From CAWKDC01 sp044445605 (lineage in GTDB: Bacteria > Pseudomonadota > Gammaproteobacteria > JABCZS01), in contig JBIOEA010000011.1 in the NCBI GenBank assembly GCA_044445605.1, positions 1 to 64,000 of the forward strand: a stretch of DNA of 64,000 nucleotides, given 5' to 3'. Under the pieces are notes generated by a model. The model was given only the letters and a program-made list of their open reading frames with translations. It had not been told where the DNA came from and did not search any database. Below, one piece after another: positions 27,007 through 36,217 of the stretch. The translations under genes and the position numbers were made by a program. The number at the start of each line of letters is the position of its first letter. Position 1 is the first letter of the stretch.

Positions 27007-29523
27007 CTAATGTTTCCTCACCGCATCCTCTTCAGGCTTTTCAGCCAAGGCCGCTACCGCCGGAACCACCGGTTGTAATTCCCGTGGAACAGGTGGGTGC
27101 AGTAAGGCAATATCCAACACTTGATCAATCCAACGCACAGGGACGATTTTCAGATCTTCCAATACATTCTTTGGAATCTCTTTCAAATCACGCTCGTTCT
27201 CAATCGGAATGATCACCGTCTTAATGCCTGAACGACGTGCAGCCAATAACTTTTCTTTCAGGCCACCAATCGGTAACACTTCACCACGCAACGTGATTTC
27301 GCCTGTCATGGCAACATCCGCGTGCACAGGGATCCCCGTTAATGCCGATACCATCGCGGTACACATGCCAATACCTGCGCTGGGGCCGTCTTTCGGCGTC
27401 GCACCCTCAGGAACGTGTACGTGCATATCCATCTTTTCATAAAAATCAGGGGCAACACCCAATGCCTGCGAACGATTACGGATAACCGTGAATGCCGCTT
27501 GGATCGACTCCTGCATTACTTCACCCAATTGGCCCGTGCGCGTGACCTTGCCCTTGCCCGGTGAGGAAGCCGCTTCAATCGTCAGCATTTCACCGCCTAC
27601 GGACGTCCACGCCAACCCATTCACCTGGCCAACACGATCATCTTCATGCATCACATCGAAACGATATTTTGCCACACCTAAGAATTTTTCAAGGTTACGC
27701 GGCGTCACGATCGTTTTTGCCTCTTTCGGCTTGATCGCATTTTGCTTCACAATTTTACGACAAATCTTCGAGATTTCACGCTCAAGACCACGAACACCCG
27801 CTTCACGTGTGTACTCACGAATGATGTCGCGAATCGCTGCGTCTGTCACTTGGATCTCATGATCGCTCAGACCATTGTTCTTAATTTGCTTTGGCAGCAA
27901 ATAATTCAACGCAATGTTCATCTTTTCGTCTTCCGTGTAACCCGCTAAACGGATCACTTCCATACGATCCAATAATGCTTCAGGAATATTCAACGAGTTC
28001 GACGTTGCAATAAACATCACATCTGACAAGTCGTAATCCACTTCTAAGTAGTGATCGCTGAATGTATTGTTTTGTTCCGGATCCAATACCTCTAGCAACG
28101 CCGCCGCAGGATCACCGCGGAAATCACTCGCCATTTTGTCAATTTCATCGAGCAAAAATAGAGGATTTCTCACGCCAACTTTTGCCAATTTTTGCAAAAT
28201 CTTGCCTGGCATCGAACCAATGTACGTGCGACGATGGCCTCGAATTTCCGCTTCATCACGTACGCCGCCCAGTGAAATACGCACAAATTTACGTCCCGTT
28301 GCGCGTGCAATCGATTCGCCCAGCGATGTTTTACCCACACCAGGAGGACCCACTAAACATAAAATCGGGCTGTATTGCTTCATCTTTGCCACAGGATGCT
28401 CTTCCTCGAGCTTCTTCGCCAACTTGCCCTTTTTCTTGCTCGCCTTGGTCGATAAACTATGCAAACGTCCTTCCACGGCCAAATGCTCAATGATCCGTTC
28501 TTTCACCTTTTCTAGACCGTAATGATCTTCATTCAGAATTTTCTCAGCTTGAATCAAATTGTATGTCAACACAGAAGCCGACTTCCATGGCACCTGTAAC
28601 ATCCAATCCAAATAATTGCGCGTCACCGTCGCTTCTGCCGACATCGGCGACATCATCTTCAATTTGTTCAGCTCGGCCAAAGCCTTCGTCTTAGCTTCTT
28701 CCGACATGCCAACTTCTTCAATCTTGCGCGCCAAGGCCTCTGTTTCGTTCGGCATATCATCCAGCTCAGACAGCTCTTTCTGGATCGCTTGCATTTGCTC
28801 TTTTAAGAAATATTCGCGCTGCGTCTTTTCCATCTGCCCTTTGACTTGCACACGGATCCGCTTTTCTACCTCTAATAAATCTAATGCTTTTTCAAGAAAT
28901 ACTAAAAGCTTTTCAAGACGCAGATCAACAGCCAATGTTTCAAGAATCAATTGCTTTTCGTCGATCTTCAACGGCATGTGCGCTGAAATCGTATCCGCTA
29001 AACGACCGGGCTCTTCAATGCTCGCTAAAGAACTCAAAATTTCTGGCGGAATCTTCTTATTCAACTTCACGTAATTTTCAAATTCGTTCAACACCGAACG
29101 GGTCAATACTTCTGTTTCTATCGAGTTGCCAGTGACGCTTGGTAATATTTCATACCTCGCTTCCATGTATTCGCCCGTGCTGAATTGTTCAATAACTTTT
29201 GCACGCTCTGCGCCCTCAACCAATACCTTTAATGTGCCATCAGGCAACTTGAGCAATTGAAGAATGTTCGCACATGCGCCCACTTCATATAAATCTTTCC
29301 AAAGTGGATCGTCAATCGCAGGATCACGCTGCGCTAACAGCAATACCTGCTTGTCAGAGCGCATCGCTGCTTCTAATGCTTTTACGGATTTTTCCCGCCC
29401 TACAAATAAAGGGATCACCATGTTCGGTGAGACCACTACGTCACGTAAGGGTAATACAGGAAGACGATCAACTGGTTCAGTAATGCCTGGTATGTTAATG
29501 CTTGCTTTGTCGTGTTCAAACAT
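27007..29523 (-). CDS. lon: ATP-dependent protease Lon
   Basis: The 838-residue cytoplasmic protease degrades misfolded and regulatory proteins. The N-terminal substrate domain (LPVLPLRDVVVSPNM) is followed by the AAA+ module with Walker A GPPGVGKTS, Walker B LFLLDEIDKM, and the protease domain with the catalytic Ser in KDGPSAGIGM and Lys in the following GLKEKLLAARR segment. Compared with the Escherichia coli enzyme (784 residues) it has a Lys-rich insertion of some 20 residues just before Walker A (KASKKKGKLAKKLEEEH) and a longer C-terminus. It follows clpX with a repeat-filled gap of 167 bp. Confidence 0.97.
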   Translation of the reverse strand: MFEHDKASINIPGITEPVDRLPVLPLRDVVVSPNMVIPLFVGREKSVKALEAAMRSDKQVLLLAQRDPAIDDPLWKDLYEVGACANILQLLKLPDGTLKVLVEGAERAKVIEQFSTGEYMEARYEILPSVTGNSIETEVLTRSVLNEFENYVKLNKKIPPEILSSLASIEEPGRLADTISAHMPLKIDEKQLILETLAVDLRLEKLLVFLEKALDLLEVEKRIRVQVKGQMEKTQREYFLKEQMQAIQKELSELDDMPNETEALARKIEEVGMSEEAKTKALAELNKLKMMSPMSAEATVTRNYLDWMLQVPWKSASVLTYNLIQAEKILNEDHYGLEKVKERIIEHLAVEGRLHSLSTKASKKKGKLAKKLEEEHPVAKMKQYSPILCLVGPPGVGKTSLGESIARATGRKFVRISLGGVRDEAEIRGHRRTYIGSMPGKILQKLAKVGVRNPLFLLDEIDKMASDFRGDPAAALLEVLDPEQNNTFSDHYLEVDYDLSDVMFIATSNSLNIPEALLDRMEVIRLAGYTEDEKMNIALNYLLPKQIKNNGLSDHEIQVTDAAIRDIIREYTREAGVRGLEREISKICRKIVKQNAIKPKEAKTIVTPRNLEKFLGVAKYRFDVMHEDDRVGQVNGLAWTSVGGEMLTIEAASSPGKGKVTRTGQLGEVMQESIQAAFTVIRNRSQALGVAPDFYEKMDMHVHVPEGATPKDGPSAGIGMCTAMVSALTGIPVHADVAMTGEITLRGEVLPIGGLKEKLLAARRSGIKTVIIPIENERDLKEIPKNVLEDLKIVPVRWIDQVLDIALLHPPVPRELQPVVPAVAALAEKPEEDAVRKH

Positions 29524-29610
29524 CTTAATGTCCTCCCGGTGTGTAGGTCGTAAGTAGCGAACCCTTCGTACTACATGGGGTGGGTATTACTTAATTCAAG
29601 GAAATATGCG

Positions 29611-29669
29611 GAAAAAACCCCCGCCTCGAAATACTCGGCCGCCCCCTTTAGAAGGGGGCAAAGACCCCC
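29611..29669. repeat. Intergenic double-hairpin repeat (CCCCCTT family), copy 2
   Basis: This is almost identical to the copy at 21916: A-run, CCCCCGCCTCGAAATACTCGG, then the hairpin GCCCCCTT / AAGGGGGC at 29641-29659, followed by AAAGACCCC. It fills most of the gap between clpX and lon. Confidence 0.75.
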
Positions 29670-29690
29670 ATACCCCCGCCAGAGAGTGTG

Positions 29691-30968
29691 TTACGCCTCT
29701 CCCGTCTTCAATGGCGGTTCTGGGTTGTTGTATATCAACAGCGGCTCTGATTCGCCCAAAATCACGCTCTCGTCTATCACAACCTTAGAAATTTGTTTGT
29801 TGGAAGGGATATCGTACATCGTATCTAATAGGACATTCTCTAATATGGAACGCAATCCCCGCGCTCCCGTTTTACGTGCTAAAGCCTGTTTCGCGACCGC
29901 AATCAATGCGCTTTCACGGAACTCAACTTCAACCCCTTCCATGCCAAATAAATGCTGATATTGCTTGATCAACGCGTTCTTAGGCGCTGTCAAAATCTCG
30001 ATCAATTGAGTTTCGTCGAGCTCAGATAACGTCGCCACAACAGGCAAACGGCCCACAAACTCAGGAATCAATCCGTAACGAATTAAATCCTCAGGTTCGA
30101 CTTCCGTCAGGACCTGGCTCACCGACTTCCTATCCGACTTGCTCTTCACCTCAGCCGAGAAGCCAATGCCGCCCTTCTCAGAACGCTCTAGAATGATCTT
30201 CTCTAAGCCCGCAAAAGCACCGCCACAAATAAACAAAATGTTGGACGTGTCGACTTGTAAAAATTCTTGCTGAGGATGCTTACGTCCACCTTGAGGCGGA
30301 ACCGCAGCCACCGTGCCTTCAATCAGCTTCAATAATGCTTGTTGAACGCCTTCGCCGGATACGTCACGCGTGATCGATGGATTCTCAGACTTACGTGAAA
30401 TCTTATCGATTTCATCGATATAAACAATCCCGCGTTGCGCGCGCTCAATGTCATAGTCGCATTTTTGTAAGAGCTTTTGGATGATGTTTTCAACATCTTC
30501 ACCCACGTAACCTGCTTCGGTCAGCGTCGTCGCGTCTGCAATCGCAAAGGGAACATTTAATAAACGTGCGAGGGTTTGTGCCAACAAGGTTTTACCGCTG
30601 CCTGTGGGGCCAATCAATAAAATATTGCTTTTGCTCAGCTCTACTTGATCCGCAGGGGCTTTTTTACCACCTAAGCTCAACCGTTTGTAATGATTGTAAA
30701 CGGCAACCGCTAATACCTTCTTCGCCTTTTCTTGGCCAATCACGTATTCGTCTAAAGTAGCATTGATTTCGCGCGGCGTTGGTAGCTTCTTCTGCCCAAG
30801 CTCATCTTTTTCAGCATGTTCTTCTACAATGATGTCCGTGCACAACGTCACGCATTCATCGCAAATATAAACAGATGGGCCGGCAATCAGCTTGCGAACT
30901 TCGTGCTGGCTTTTTCCACAGAAAGAGCAATACAATAATTTGCCGTCTTGTGATCCTGCTTTACTCAT
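29691..30968 (-). CDS. clpX: ClpX, ATPase subunit of the ClpXP protease
   Basis: The 425-residue AAA+ unfoldase feeds tagged substrates to ClpP. The N-terminal zinc-binding domain shows CSFCGKSQ and CDECV, and is the docking site for SspB, which is also coded in this window. Walker A is GPTGSGKTLLAQ, Walker B is IVYIDEIDKI, and the pore and substrate motif GGRKHPQQEF is present. Length matches the family (about 424). It lies 20 bp downstream of clpP in the usual clpP-clpX order. Confidence 0.98.
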   Translation of the reverse strand: MSKAGSQDGKLLYCSFCGKSQHEVRKLIAGPSVYICDECVTLCTDIIVEEHAEKDELGQKKLPTPREINATLDEYVIGQEKAKKVLAVAVYNHYKRLSLGGKKAPADQVELSKSNILLIGPTGSGKTLLAQTLARLLNVPFAIADATTLTEAGYVGEDVENIIQKLLQKCDYDIERAQRGIVYIDEIDKISRKSENPSITRDVSGEGVQQALLKLIEGTVAAVPPQGGRKHPQQEFLQVDTSNILFICGGAFAGLEKIILERSEKGGIGFSAEVKSKSDRKSVSQVLTEVEPEDLIRYGLIPEFVGRLPVVATLSELDETQLIEILTAPKNALIKQYQHLFGMEGVEVEFRESALIAVAKQALARKTGARGLRSILENVLLDTMYDIPSNKQISKVVIDESVILGESEPLLIYNNPEPPLKTGEA

Positions 30969-30988
30969 ACTTAAACCCCGTTAGCTAA

Positions 30989-31615
30989 TTAGGCCGCAGA
31001 TGACTCATCCGCTGATGGAGGCACACGGCGCTCTAACACAGAATCTACTAAACCATATTTCAACGCTTCTTGCGCCGTCATGATATTGTCGCGGTCCGTA
31101 TCTTGTACCACTTTTTCCATGGGCTGCCCTGTATGGTGGGCCAATAACTTATTCAGACGCTCACGCATACGTAAAATTTCTCTGGCATGGATTTCAATGT
31201 CGCTCGCTTGACCCTGTACGCCACCCAAAGGTTGGTGAATCAAGATACGTGCGTTCGGCAATGCATAACGGTGCCCAGGAGCCCCGCCTGCCAATAAGAA
31301 TGCCCCCATGCTACAGGCTTGCCCCATGCAGTAAGTGGCCACTTTCGGGCGGATAAATTGCATCGTGTCGTAGATCGACATACCAGCCGTCACAGAACCC
31401 CCAGGGGAGTTAATGTATAAGCTGATTTCTTTGTCAGGATTCTCAGATTCTAAAAAAAGCATTTGAGCCACAATTAAGTTGGCCATATGATCTTCTACCT
31501 GGCCAACCAGAAAAATCACCCGCTCTTTTAATAACCGGGAAAAAATATCGTAAGAACGTTCACCACGGGCAGACTGCTCTACCACGATGGGGACCAAAGT
31601 GTTGTGTATATCCAT
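30989..31615 (-). CDS. clpP: ClpP, proteolytic subunit of ClpXP
   Basis: The serine protease forms the tetradecameric chamber of ClpXP. The triad is seen as Ser in GQACSMGAFLL, His in ILIHQPLGG and Asp in DTDRDNIMTAQEA. The start is placed at ATG 31615 because AAAGGT stands at a good distance upstream and the protein then begins MDIHNTLVPIVVEQ, in line with the family. Longer frames from ATG 31633 or TTG 31642 are less likely. It is downstream of tig and upstream of clpX. Confidence 0.96.
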   Translation of the reverse strand: MDIHNTLVPIVVEQSARGERSYDIFSRLLKERVIFLVGQVEDHMANLIVAQMLFLESENPDKEISLYINSPGGSVTAGMSIYDTMQFIRPKVATYCMGQACSMGAFLLAGGAPGHRYALPNARILIHQPLGGVQGQASDIEIHAREILRMRERLNKLLAHHTGQPMEKVVQDTDRDNIMTAQEALKYGLVDSVLERRVPPSADESSAA

Positions 31616-31655
31616 TGGTTGACCTTTATCCATTATTAACAAGCAAAGACTCCAA

Positions 31656-31697
31656 AATCCCCCGCGCCTTCGGCGCTGCCCCCTTTACAAAGGGGGC
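31656..31697. repeat. Intergenic double-hairpin repeat (CCCCCTT family), copy 3
   Basis: AATCCCCCGCGCC, TTC, GGCGC form a first small hairpin, and GCCCCCTTT (31678-31686) pairs with AAAGGGGGC (31689-31697) in a second. It lies between tig and clpP, 6 bp beyond the tig stop. Confidence 0.7.
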
Positions 31698-31703
31698 GTG
31701 AAG

Positions 31704-33005
31704 CTACTTCAATTTTTCAATCATCTCTTTATAGCTTAGCGTCTCTTCAGTTTCTTGCACGCGTTCTAGCAAATGATCGACTGCTTGTTCTTCAAGAATA
31801 ATGGAAACTAACATATTTCTTAAGCGGGCATTTTTATATATGTTATCTAACTCTGCCTTGGGATCTGGGCTGCGGAATGCAATTTCTAACGCGGCACGGT
31901 ACATTTTCGTTTCATCAAGTTTAATTTCTTGTTCACGAATATATTGACCCAAAATCAAGCTCAATTTTACGCGACGTTCTGCCTCGGTCGTATGTCCACA
32001 AGATTCGCCTTCAGCATGTTCATGTGTATGACCTTCGTGGTGCAATGCAGCCACTTCTTGCTCGATCAATCCTTTAGGAACAGTCAAATCAGTATGCTGT
32101 GTTAACAAGTAATCCAATAGTTCTTCTTTCAAAGAACTGTTCAACATACGTTTGGCGCTTTCTGCCAATTTTGCTTTCACGTCTTCACGCAATGCTTCGA
32201 TGGTGCCCGCTTCAATGCGGCCTTTTTCACGAATGAATGCTTCGTCCAGTGCAGGTAATTCAGGAACTTCAACAGCCAATACGTCTAATGCAAAGTGCGC
32301 TGTCTTGCCTGCCAATTCTTCACGGAAATAATCCGCAGGAAAAGGCAAATCAAATTCAACTTTTTTGCCGACTGCTGCGCCAACCAATGCATCTTCAAAA
32401 CCAGGAATCGCTTCTTTCGCGCCAATTTCCATGGTCATTTCTGCACCGTTTTCAAACATCTCTGTTTCGCCAACAACATTGCCGAACAGTTTGAAGCGTA
32501 CACGGTTGCCTGAAACGGCAGGTGCGTTGCTGGCTGTCCAGTGAGCGGAACGTACACGAAGGCGCTCAATCGCTTCTTCAACGTCTGCATCAGAGATAGC
32601 AATTTTAGCTTTCTTGATCGCAATCTTGTCTAGGCCATTCAACACGACTTCTGGGTAAATTTCGAATGTGACGGTGAATTGCAACGGTTCGCCTTCGCCT
32701 GTTTTTTCAATGTCTAATACAGGGCGGCTTGCCAAAATGAATTTTTCGTTTTCAATCGTTTGTCTGATGGAATCTTCCGTCATTTTGTTGATGACTTCAT
32801 AACGTGCCTGAGGGCCAACGCGTTTTTCGACTAATTTGATGGGCATTTTGCCAGCGCGGAAACCGTCTGCTTTGATGTTCTTGGCCATATCGTGTAATTG
32901 GCGCTTCAATGCTTGTTCGAAGGTTTCGGCAGGCACCGTCACCAACAACTTTCTCTCATGAGGACCCGTTTTTTGTAAGGACATTTCCATGGCGACAGAT
33001 GACAT
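31704..33005 (-). CDS. tig: Trigger factor, ribosome-bound chaperone
   Basis: The 433-residue chaperone binds the ribosome exit tunnel and nascent chains. The ribosome-binding domain has the GFRAGKMP signature (GFRKGKxP in the family). The PPIase domain (NRVRFKLFGNV, IPGFEDALVGAAVGKK) and the helical C-terminal domain follow. An unusual His-rich stretch near residues 320-337 (HHEGHTHEHAEGESCGH) interrupts the C-terminal domain and could bind metal. The start is ATG 33005, with AGAGGT upstream. A longer frame upstream would run through the tRNA-Leu gene and is not real. Confidence 0.96.
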   Translation of the reverse strand: MSSVAMEMSLQKTGPHERKLLVTVPAETFEQALKRQLHDMAKNIKADGFRAGKMPIKLVEKRVGPQARYEVINKMTEDSIRQTIENEKFILASRPVLDIEKTGEGEPLQFTVTFEIYPEVVLNGLDKIAIKKAKIAISDADVEEAIERLRVRSAHWTASNAPAVSGNRVRFKLFGNVVGETEMFENGAEMTMEIGAKEAIPGFEDALVGAAVGKKVEFDLPFPADYFREELAGKTAHFALDVLAVEVPELPALDEAFIREKGRIEAGTIEALREDVKAKLAESAKRMLNSSLKEELLDYLLTQHTDLTVPKGLIEQEVAALHHEGHTHEHAEGESCGHTTEAERRVKLSLILGQYIREQEIKLDETKMYRAALEIAFRSPDPKAELDNIYKNARLRNMLVSIILEEQAVDHLLERVQETEETLSYKEMIEKLK

Positions 33006-33028
33006 AGTGACACTACCTCTTTTGATGT

Positions 33029-33113
33029 TGGTGCGAAAGGAGAGACTCGAACTCTCACGGGTTTCCCCACTGGAACCTAAATCCAGCGCGTATACCAATT
33101 TCGCCACTTTCGC
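33029..33113 (-). tRNA. tRNA-Leu (anticodon UAG)
   Basis: The minus strand folds as an 85-nt class II tRNA: acceptor GCGAAAG pairing with CTTTCGC, anticodon loop TTTAGGT with TAG, a long variable arm, T-loop GTTCGAGTC and an encoded 3' CCA (33031-33029). It reads CUN Leu codons. It is the last of four tRNAs before tig. Confidence 0.95.
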
Positions 33114-33137
33114 TTAAAGTTTGACGCTTATAAAATG

Positions 33138-33214
33138 TGGGGTGAGCGATGGGATTTGAACCCACGACGACCGGAATCACAATCCGGGGCTCTACCAACT
33201 GAGCTACGCCCACC
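33138..33214 (-). tRNA. tRNA-His (anticodon GUG)
   Basis: The minus strand gives acceptor GTGGGCG pairing with CGCTCAC, anticodon loop TTGTGAT with GTG, T-loop GTTCAAATC and an encoded CCA. The extra 5' G (position 33214) opposite discriminator C is the typical identity element of tRNA-His and supports the call. Confidence 0.95.
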
Positions 33215-33241
33215 GTCGTATGTAAACAAGTAAAATCTGTT

Positions 33242-33315
33242 CGCGCCCGGCAGGACTCGAACCTGCTACCCTCGGCTTAGAAGGCCGATGCTCTATCCAG
33301 ATGAGCTACGGGCAC
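33242..33315 (-). tRNA. tRNA-Arg (anticodon UCU)
   Basis: The minus strand gives acceptor GTGCCCG pairing with CGGGCGC, anticodon loop CTTCTAA with TCT, and T-loop GTTCGAGTC. The CCA end is not encoded (AAC follows), so it needs CCA addition. Confidence 0.94.
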
Positions 33316-33335
33316 AGTGATTTACCCTAAAGTTA

Positions 33336-33409
33336 TCGGGGCAGAGGGATTCGAACCCCCGACTTCCTGAACCCAAATCAGGCGCGCTACCAAACTGCGC
33401 TATACCCCG
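33336..33409 (-). tRNA. tRNA-Pro (anticodon UGG)
   Basis: The minus strand gives acceptor CGGGGTA pairing with TGCCCCG, anticodon loop TTTGGGT with TGG, and T-loop GTTCGAATC. CCA is not encoded. It is the first gene of the Pro-Arg-His-Leu tRNA cluster, similar in content to the argX-hisR-leuT-proM cluster of Escherichia coli. Confidence 0.94.
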
Positions 33410-33431
33410 GTACCCTTTTACAGGAGCCACA

Positions 33432-33460
33432 ATCATACATAAGCTCTTAAAATAACGCAA
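33432..33460 (-). promoter_or_regulatory. Promoter of the tRNA cluster
   Basis: The minus strand has TTGCGT (33460-33455) and TATGAT (33437-33432) separated by exactly 17 bp. Transcription would start close to 33425, just ahead of tRNA-Pro. It may read on into tig. Confidence 0.6.
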
Positions 33461-33532
33461 TCTATATTTGTGAAAAAAATGTGATTGTGGGTTACTATAT
33501 GCGAGTGGTATTTTTGAGATTGTGAAGAAAAA

Positions 33533-33570
33533 CCCTCCGACCCTACGGGCCACCTCCCTTAAAAGGGAGG
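33533..33570. repeat. Intergenic repeat, CCCTCCG/CCTCCCTT family, copy 1
   Basis: CCCTCCGACCCTACGGGCCA is followed by a perfect hairpin CCTCCCTT (33553-33560) with AAGGGAGG (33563-33570). A close copy in the same orientation is at 42064. It lies in the leader region of folD. Confidence 0.7.
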
Positions 33571-33597
33571 AATTTAGAAGATCACTGAGAGACATAT

Positions 33598-34449
33598 ATG
33601 ACGATTATCATCGATGGCAGAAAACACGCACGAGCACTTCTCAACCAAGTCGCGGAGGCTGTCACTGCCCGTGTCGAAGAGGGCCTTCATCGGCCGGGGC
33701 TTGCTGTGATACTCGTCGGTGAAAACCCCGCCTCCCAGGTCTACGTACGTCATAAAATCAAAGCCTGTGAAACCGTTGACATCACCTCCTATGTCCATCG
33801 CTTACCCGACACCGTGACCCAAACCAATCTCCTAAAACTCATTCATACACTCAATAATGACCCTCAAATTCAAGGGATTTTGGTCCAACTCCCCTTGCCC
33901 GCGGGTATCGATATGCAGACCATCATTGAGTCCATTGCACCTCATAAAGATGTAGATGGGTTCCACCCCTATAATCTAGGAAGACTGGCCCAACGTGCTC
34001 CCTTGCTGCGCCCCTGCACTCCCTATGGAATCATTAAATTATTGCAGGCAGAACATTTACCCATACGCGGCCAGAATGCCGTTGTTGTCGGCGCGTCCAA
34101 TATCGTCGGCCGCCCCATGATGCTCGAATTGCTCCACGCGGGAGCCACGGTTACTTGCTGTCATCGCTTTACGGAAGATCTTCCGGGCCACGTTAAACAA
34201 GCTGATATTTTGGTCGTCGCGACAGGTATCGTCGGCCTGGTTCATGGGGACCATATTAAACCCGGTGCCACGGTCATCGACGTCGGTATCAACCGGCTCC
34301 CTGATGGCTCCCTGGTCGGTGATATTGATTTCGATAGCGCTAAATTGCGCGCCGGCGCCATCACGCCTGTCCCCGGGGGCGTCGGGCCCATGACAGTCGC
34401 TCAGCTCATGGATAATACGTTGCAAGCAACTCTCCTTGATAAAGTCTGA
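33598..34449 (+). CDS. folD: Bifunctional methylenetetrahydrofolate dehydrogenase/cyclohydrolase
   Basis: The 283-residue FolD interconverts 5,10-methylene-, methenyl- and 10-formyl-tetrahydrofolate with NADP in one-carbon metabolism. Seen motifs are YVRHKIKACE (catalytic Lys in VRHKIKAC), QLPLPAGI, DGFHPYNLGRL, the nucleotide-binding VVGASNIVGRPM and the closing PVPGGVGPMTVAQL. Length is normal. It starts with ATG 33598. Downstream is a small exported protein gene. Confidence 0.97.
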   Translation: MTIIIDGRKHARALLNQVAEAVTARVEEGLHRPGLAVILVGENPASQVYVRHKIKACETVDITSYVHRLPDTVTQTNLLKLIHTLNNDPQIQGILVQLPLPAGIDMQTIIESIAPHKDVDGFHPYNLGRLAQRAPLLRPCTPYGIIKLLQAEHLPIRGQNAVVVGASNIVGRPMMLELLHAGATVTCCHRFTEDLPGHVKQADILVVATGIVGLVHGDHIKPGATVIDVGINRLPDGSLVGDIDFDSAKLRAGAITPVPGGVGPMTVAQLMDNTLQATLLDKV

Positions 34450-34497
34450 TTGCCCCTCTAGTCTTATGTGGCAACCAACACCTTTTCAGGATCCATT

Positions 34498-34836
34498 ATG
34501 AAATTTTTGACGCTCGTCTCCGCTTGTGCCCTCATCACCCTATCCTGCTTCGCAAGCATTCCCGCTTTTGCAGCATCTGGCGATGCAGCACTTTCATCCG
34601 AAGATAAAGTCGTGGCTGGATTTACTGAAGAACAACGTATCGAGGAAATCGATAGCGAATTAAATACGCTCCGACCTGCTTATGATCATCTCGGAAAAGA
34701 TATTAAGCGAGGCGATCGGGAGGATATCGCCCAAATGAAACGCGATCATCAAAAAATCGGTCATATGATCGATCGCCTGGAGTCAGAACGCCAGAACCTT
34801 ATCAATGAAGGCGTGCCTGCTAATCCAGCGCAGTGA
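34498..34836 (+). CDS. Small exported protein of unknown function
   Basis: This 112-residue protein has a Sec signal peptide (MKFLTLVSACALITLSC, cleavage likely after AFA near 26). The mature part is charged and helical (EEQRIEEIDSELNTLRPAYDHLGKD), likely a coiled coil. ATG 34498 with AGGA upstream is chosen over an in-frame GTG at 34468. Its last codons overlap the end of the convergent cysS by 17 bp. No family is recognised. Confidence 0.7.
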   Translation: MKFLTLVSACALITLSCFASIPAFAASGDAALSSEDKVVAGFTEEQRIEEIDSELNTLRPAYDHLGKDIKRGDREDIAQMKRDHQKIGHMIDRLESERQNLINEGVPANPAQ

Positions 34837-36217
34837 ATTTCCATCTAGTCCCACCGCCCGGGATATCTTCCAGCAACACGCCTTTATCCGCTAATTCTTG
34901 ACGAATGTCATCCGACTTTTTAAAGTCTTTTTTCGCGCGTGCGTGTTCACGCTTTTCAATCAACGCTTCAATATCTTTCGCCGATAAGCCTTCTGGCGCA
35001 TTGCCTTGCAAAAATACTTTCGGCTCCATTTGCAAAATGCCAAAAACACACCCCAATTTGACTAAGGTACCGGCCAAAGAATTCGCTAGGCCTGTATCCT
35101 GCATTTTTGCAATGTTGATTTCACGTGCCAAATCAAATAATACCGCCATCGCCGCAGGTGAATTGAAATCATCATCCATCGCATGAATAAATGATTCTTT
35201 TACGTTAGGATTCACTCCCCCAGATGTAGGCGTCAGATCTTGCAAGGCCGTATACAAACGCCCTAACGATGCATGTGCCTGCGCCATATTTTCTTCTGAA
35301 TAATTCACACCACTTCGATAGTGGCTCGATAATAAAAAGAAACGAATCACTTCCGCAGGGTATTTTGCGAGCACCGATTCGATCGTCTCAAAATTCTTTA
35401 ACGATTTAGACATCTTTTCATCGTTAACATTAATGAACCCAACGTGCATCCACACGTTGGCAAATTTTTTCCCGTACGCCGCTTCAGATTGCGCAATTTC
35501 ATTTTCATGGTGCGGGAATTGCAAATCAAAACCACCCCCGTGAATATCGAGCGTGTCACACTCGCCCAATGTTTGTTTGACCATCGCCGAACATTCAATG
35601 TGCCAGCCAGGGCGCCCAGCACCATACGAGGAAGGCCAGCTGATTTCTGTTTCCTTCGCTTTTTTCCACAACACGAAATCCATTGGGTCACGTTTGGCTG
35701 TGTTCACTTCAACCCGCTCGCCCGCTTGCATGTCTTCTAGGCAACGATGTGATAATTTTCCATACTCGGGAAATGATCTCACCGAATAAAAGACATCGCC
35801 ATCTGAACCAACATACGCCACACCCTTTTGGACCAATGTATCAATCAATGACAACATGGCAGGAATGTATGCCGTTGCCCGAGGCTCTTCACTTGGAGAC
35901 AATGCACCCAGCGCCGCTAAATCATCATGCATTTTGGTTGTGAAACGCGTTGTCAATGCATCGATTGCTTCGTTGTTTTCAGCCGCACGCGCAATGATTT
36001 TATCGTCAATATCCGTGATGTTACGCACGTAATGTACGTCATATCCCAAAAACGTTAAATAACGGTACACCATGTCGAAGGCCAACACTGTACGTGCATG
36101 CCCAATATGACACATATCGTAAACCGTCATGCCACAGACATACATGTTCACTTTTTTGCCGTTCAAGGGCTTAAAAACTTCTTTTTGCTGCGTTAGCGAA
36201 TTATGGATCATTAGCAT
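34820..36217 (-). CDS. cysS: Cysteinyl-tRNA synthetase
   Basis: The class I synthetase of 465 residues charges tRNA-Cys. Zinc-binding and active-site residues show in VCGMTVYD, IECSAM and FPHHENE, with the HIGH motif CHIGHAR and the KMSKS loop EKMSKSLKN. The start MLMIHNSLTQQKEVFKPL aligns with the Escherichia coli start, so ATG 36217 is chosen. It overlaps the last codons of gltX (TGC TAA ATG context), so translation is probably coupled. The 3' end overlaps a convergent gene. Confidence 0.96.
   Translation of the reverse strand: MLMIHNSLTQQKEVFKPLNGKKVNMYVCGMTVYDMCHIGHARTVLAFDMVYRYLTFLGYDVHYVRNITDIDDKIIARAAENNEAIDALTTRFTTKMHDDLAALGALSPSEEPRATAYIPAMLSLIDTLVQKGVAYVGSDGDVFYSVRSFPEYGKLSHRCLEDMQAGERVEVNTAKRDPMDFVLWKKAKETEISWPSSYGAGRPGWHIECSAMVKQTLGECDTLDIHGGGFDLQFPHHENEIAQSEAAYGKKFANVWMHVGFINVNDEKMSKSLKNFETIESVLAKYPAEVIRFFLLSSHYRSGVNYSEENMAQAHASLGRLYTALQDLTPTSGGVNPNVKESFIHAMDDDFNSPAAMAVLFDLAREINIAKMQDTGLANSLAGTLVKLGCVFGILQMEPKVFLQGNAPEGLSAKDIEALIEKREHARAKKDFKKSDDIRQELADKGVLLEDIPGGGTRWKFTALD

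Noticed and set aside
33006..33107. N-terminal extension of trigger factor
   Set aside because: The extension is a translation of the tRNA-Leu gene. The start at 33005 has a good ribosome binding site and fits the family.
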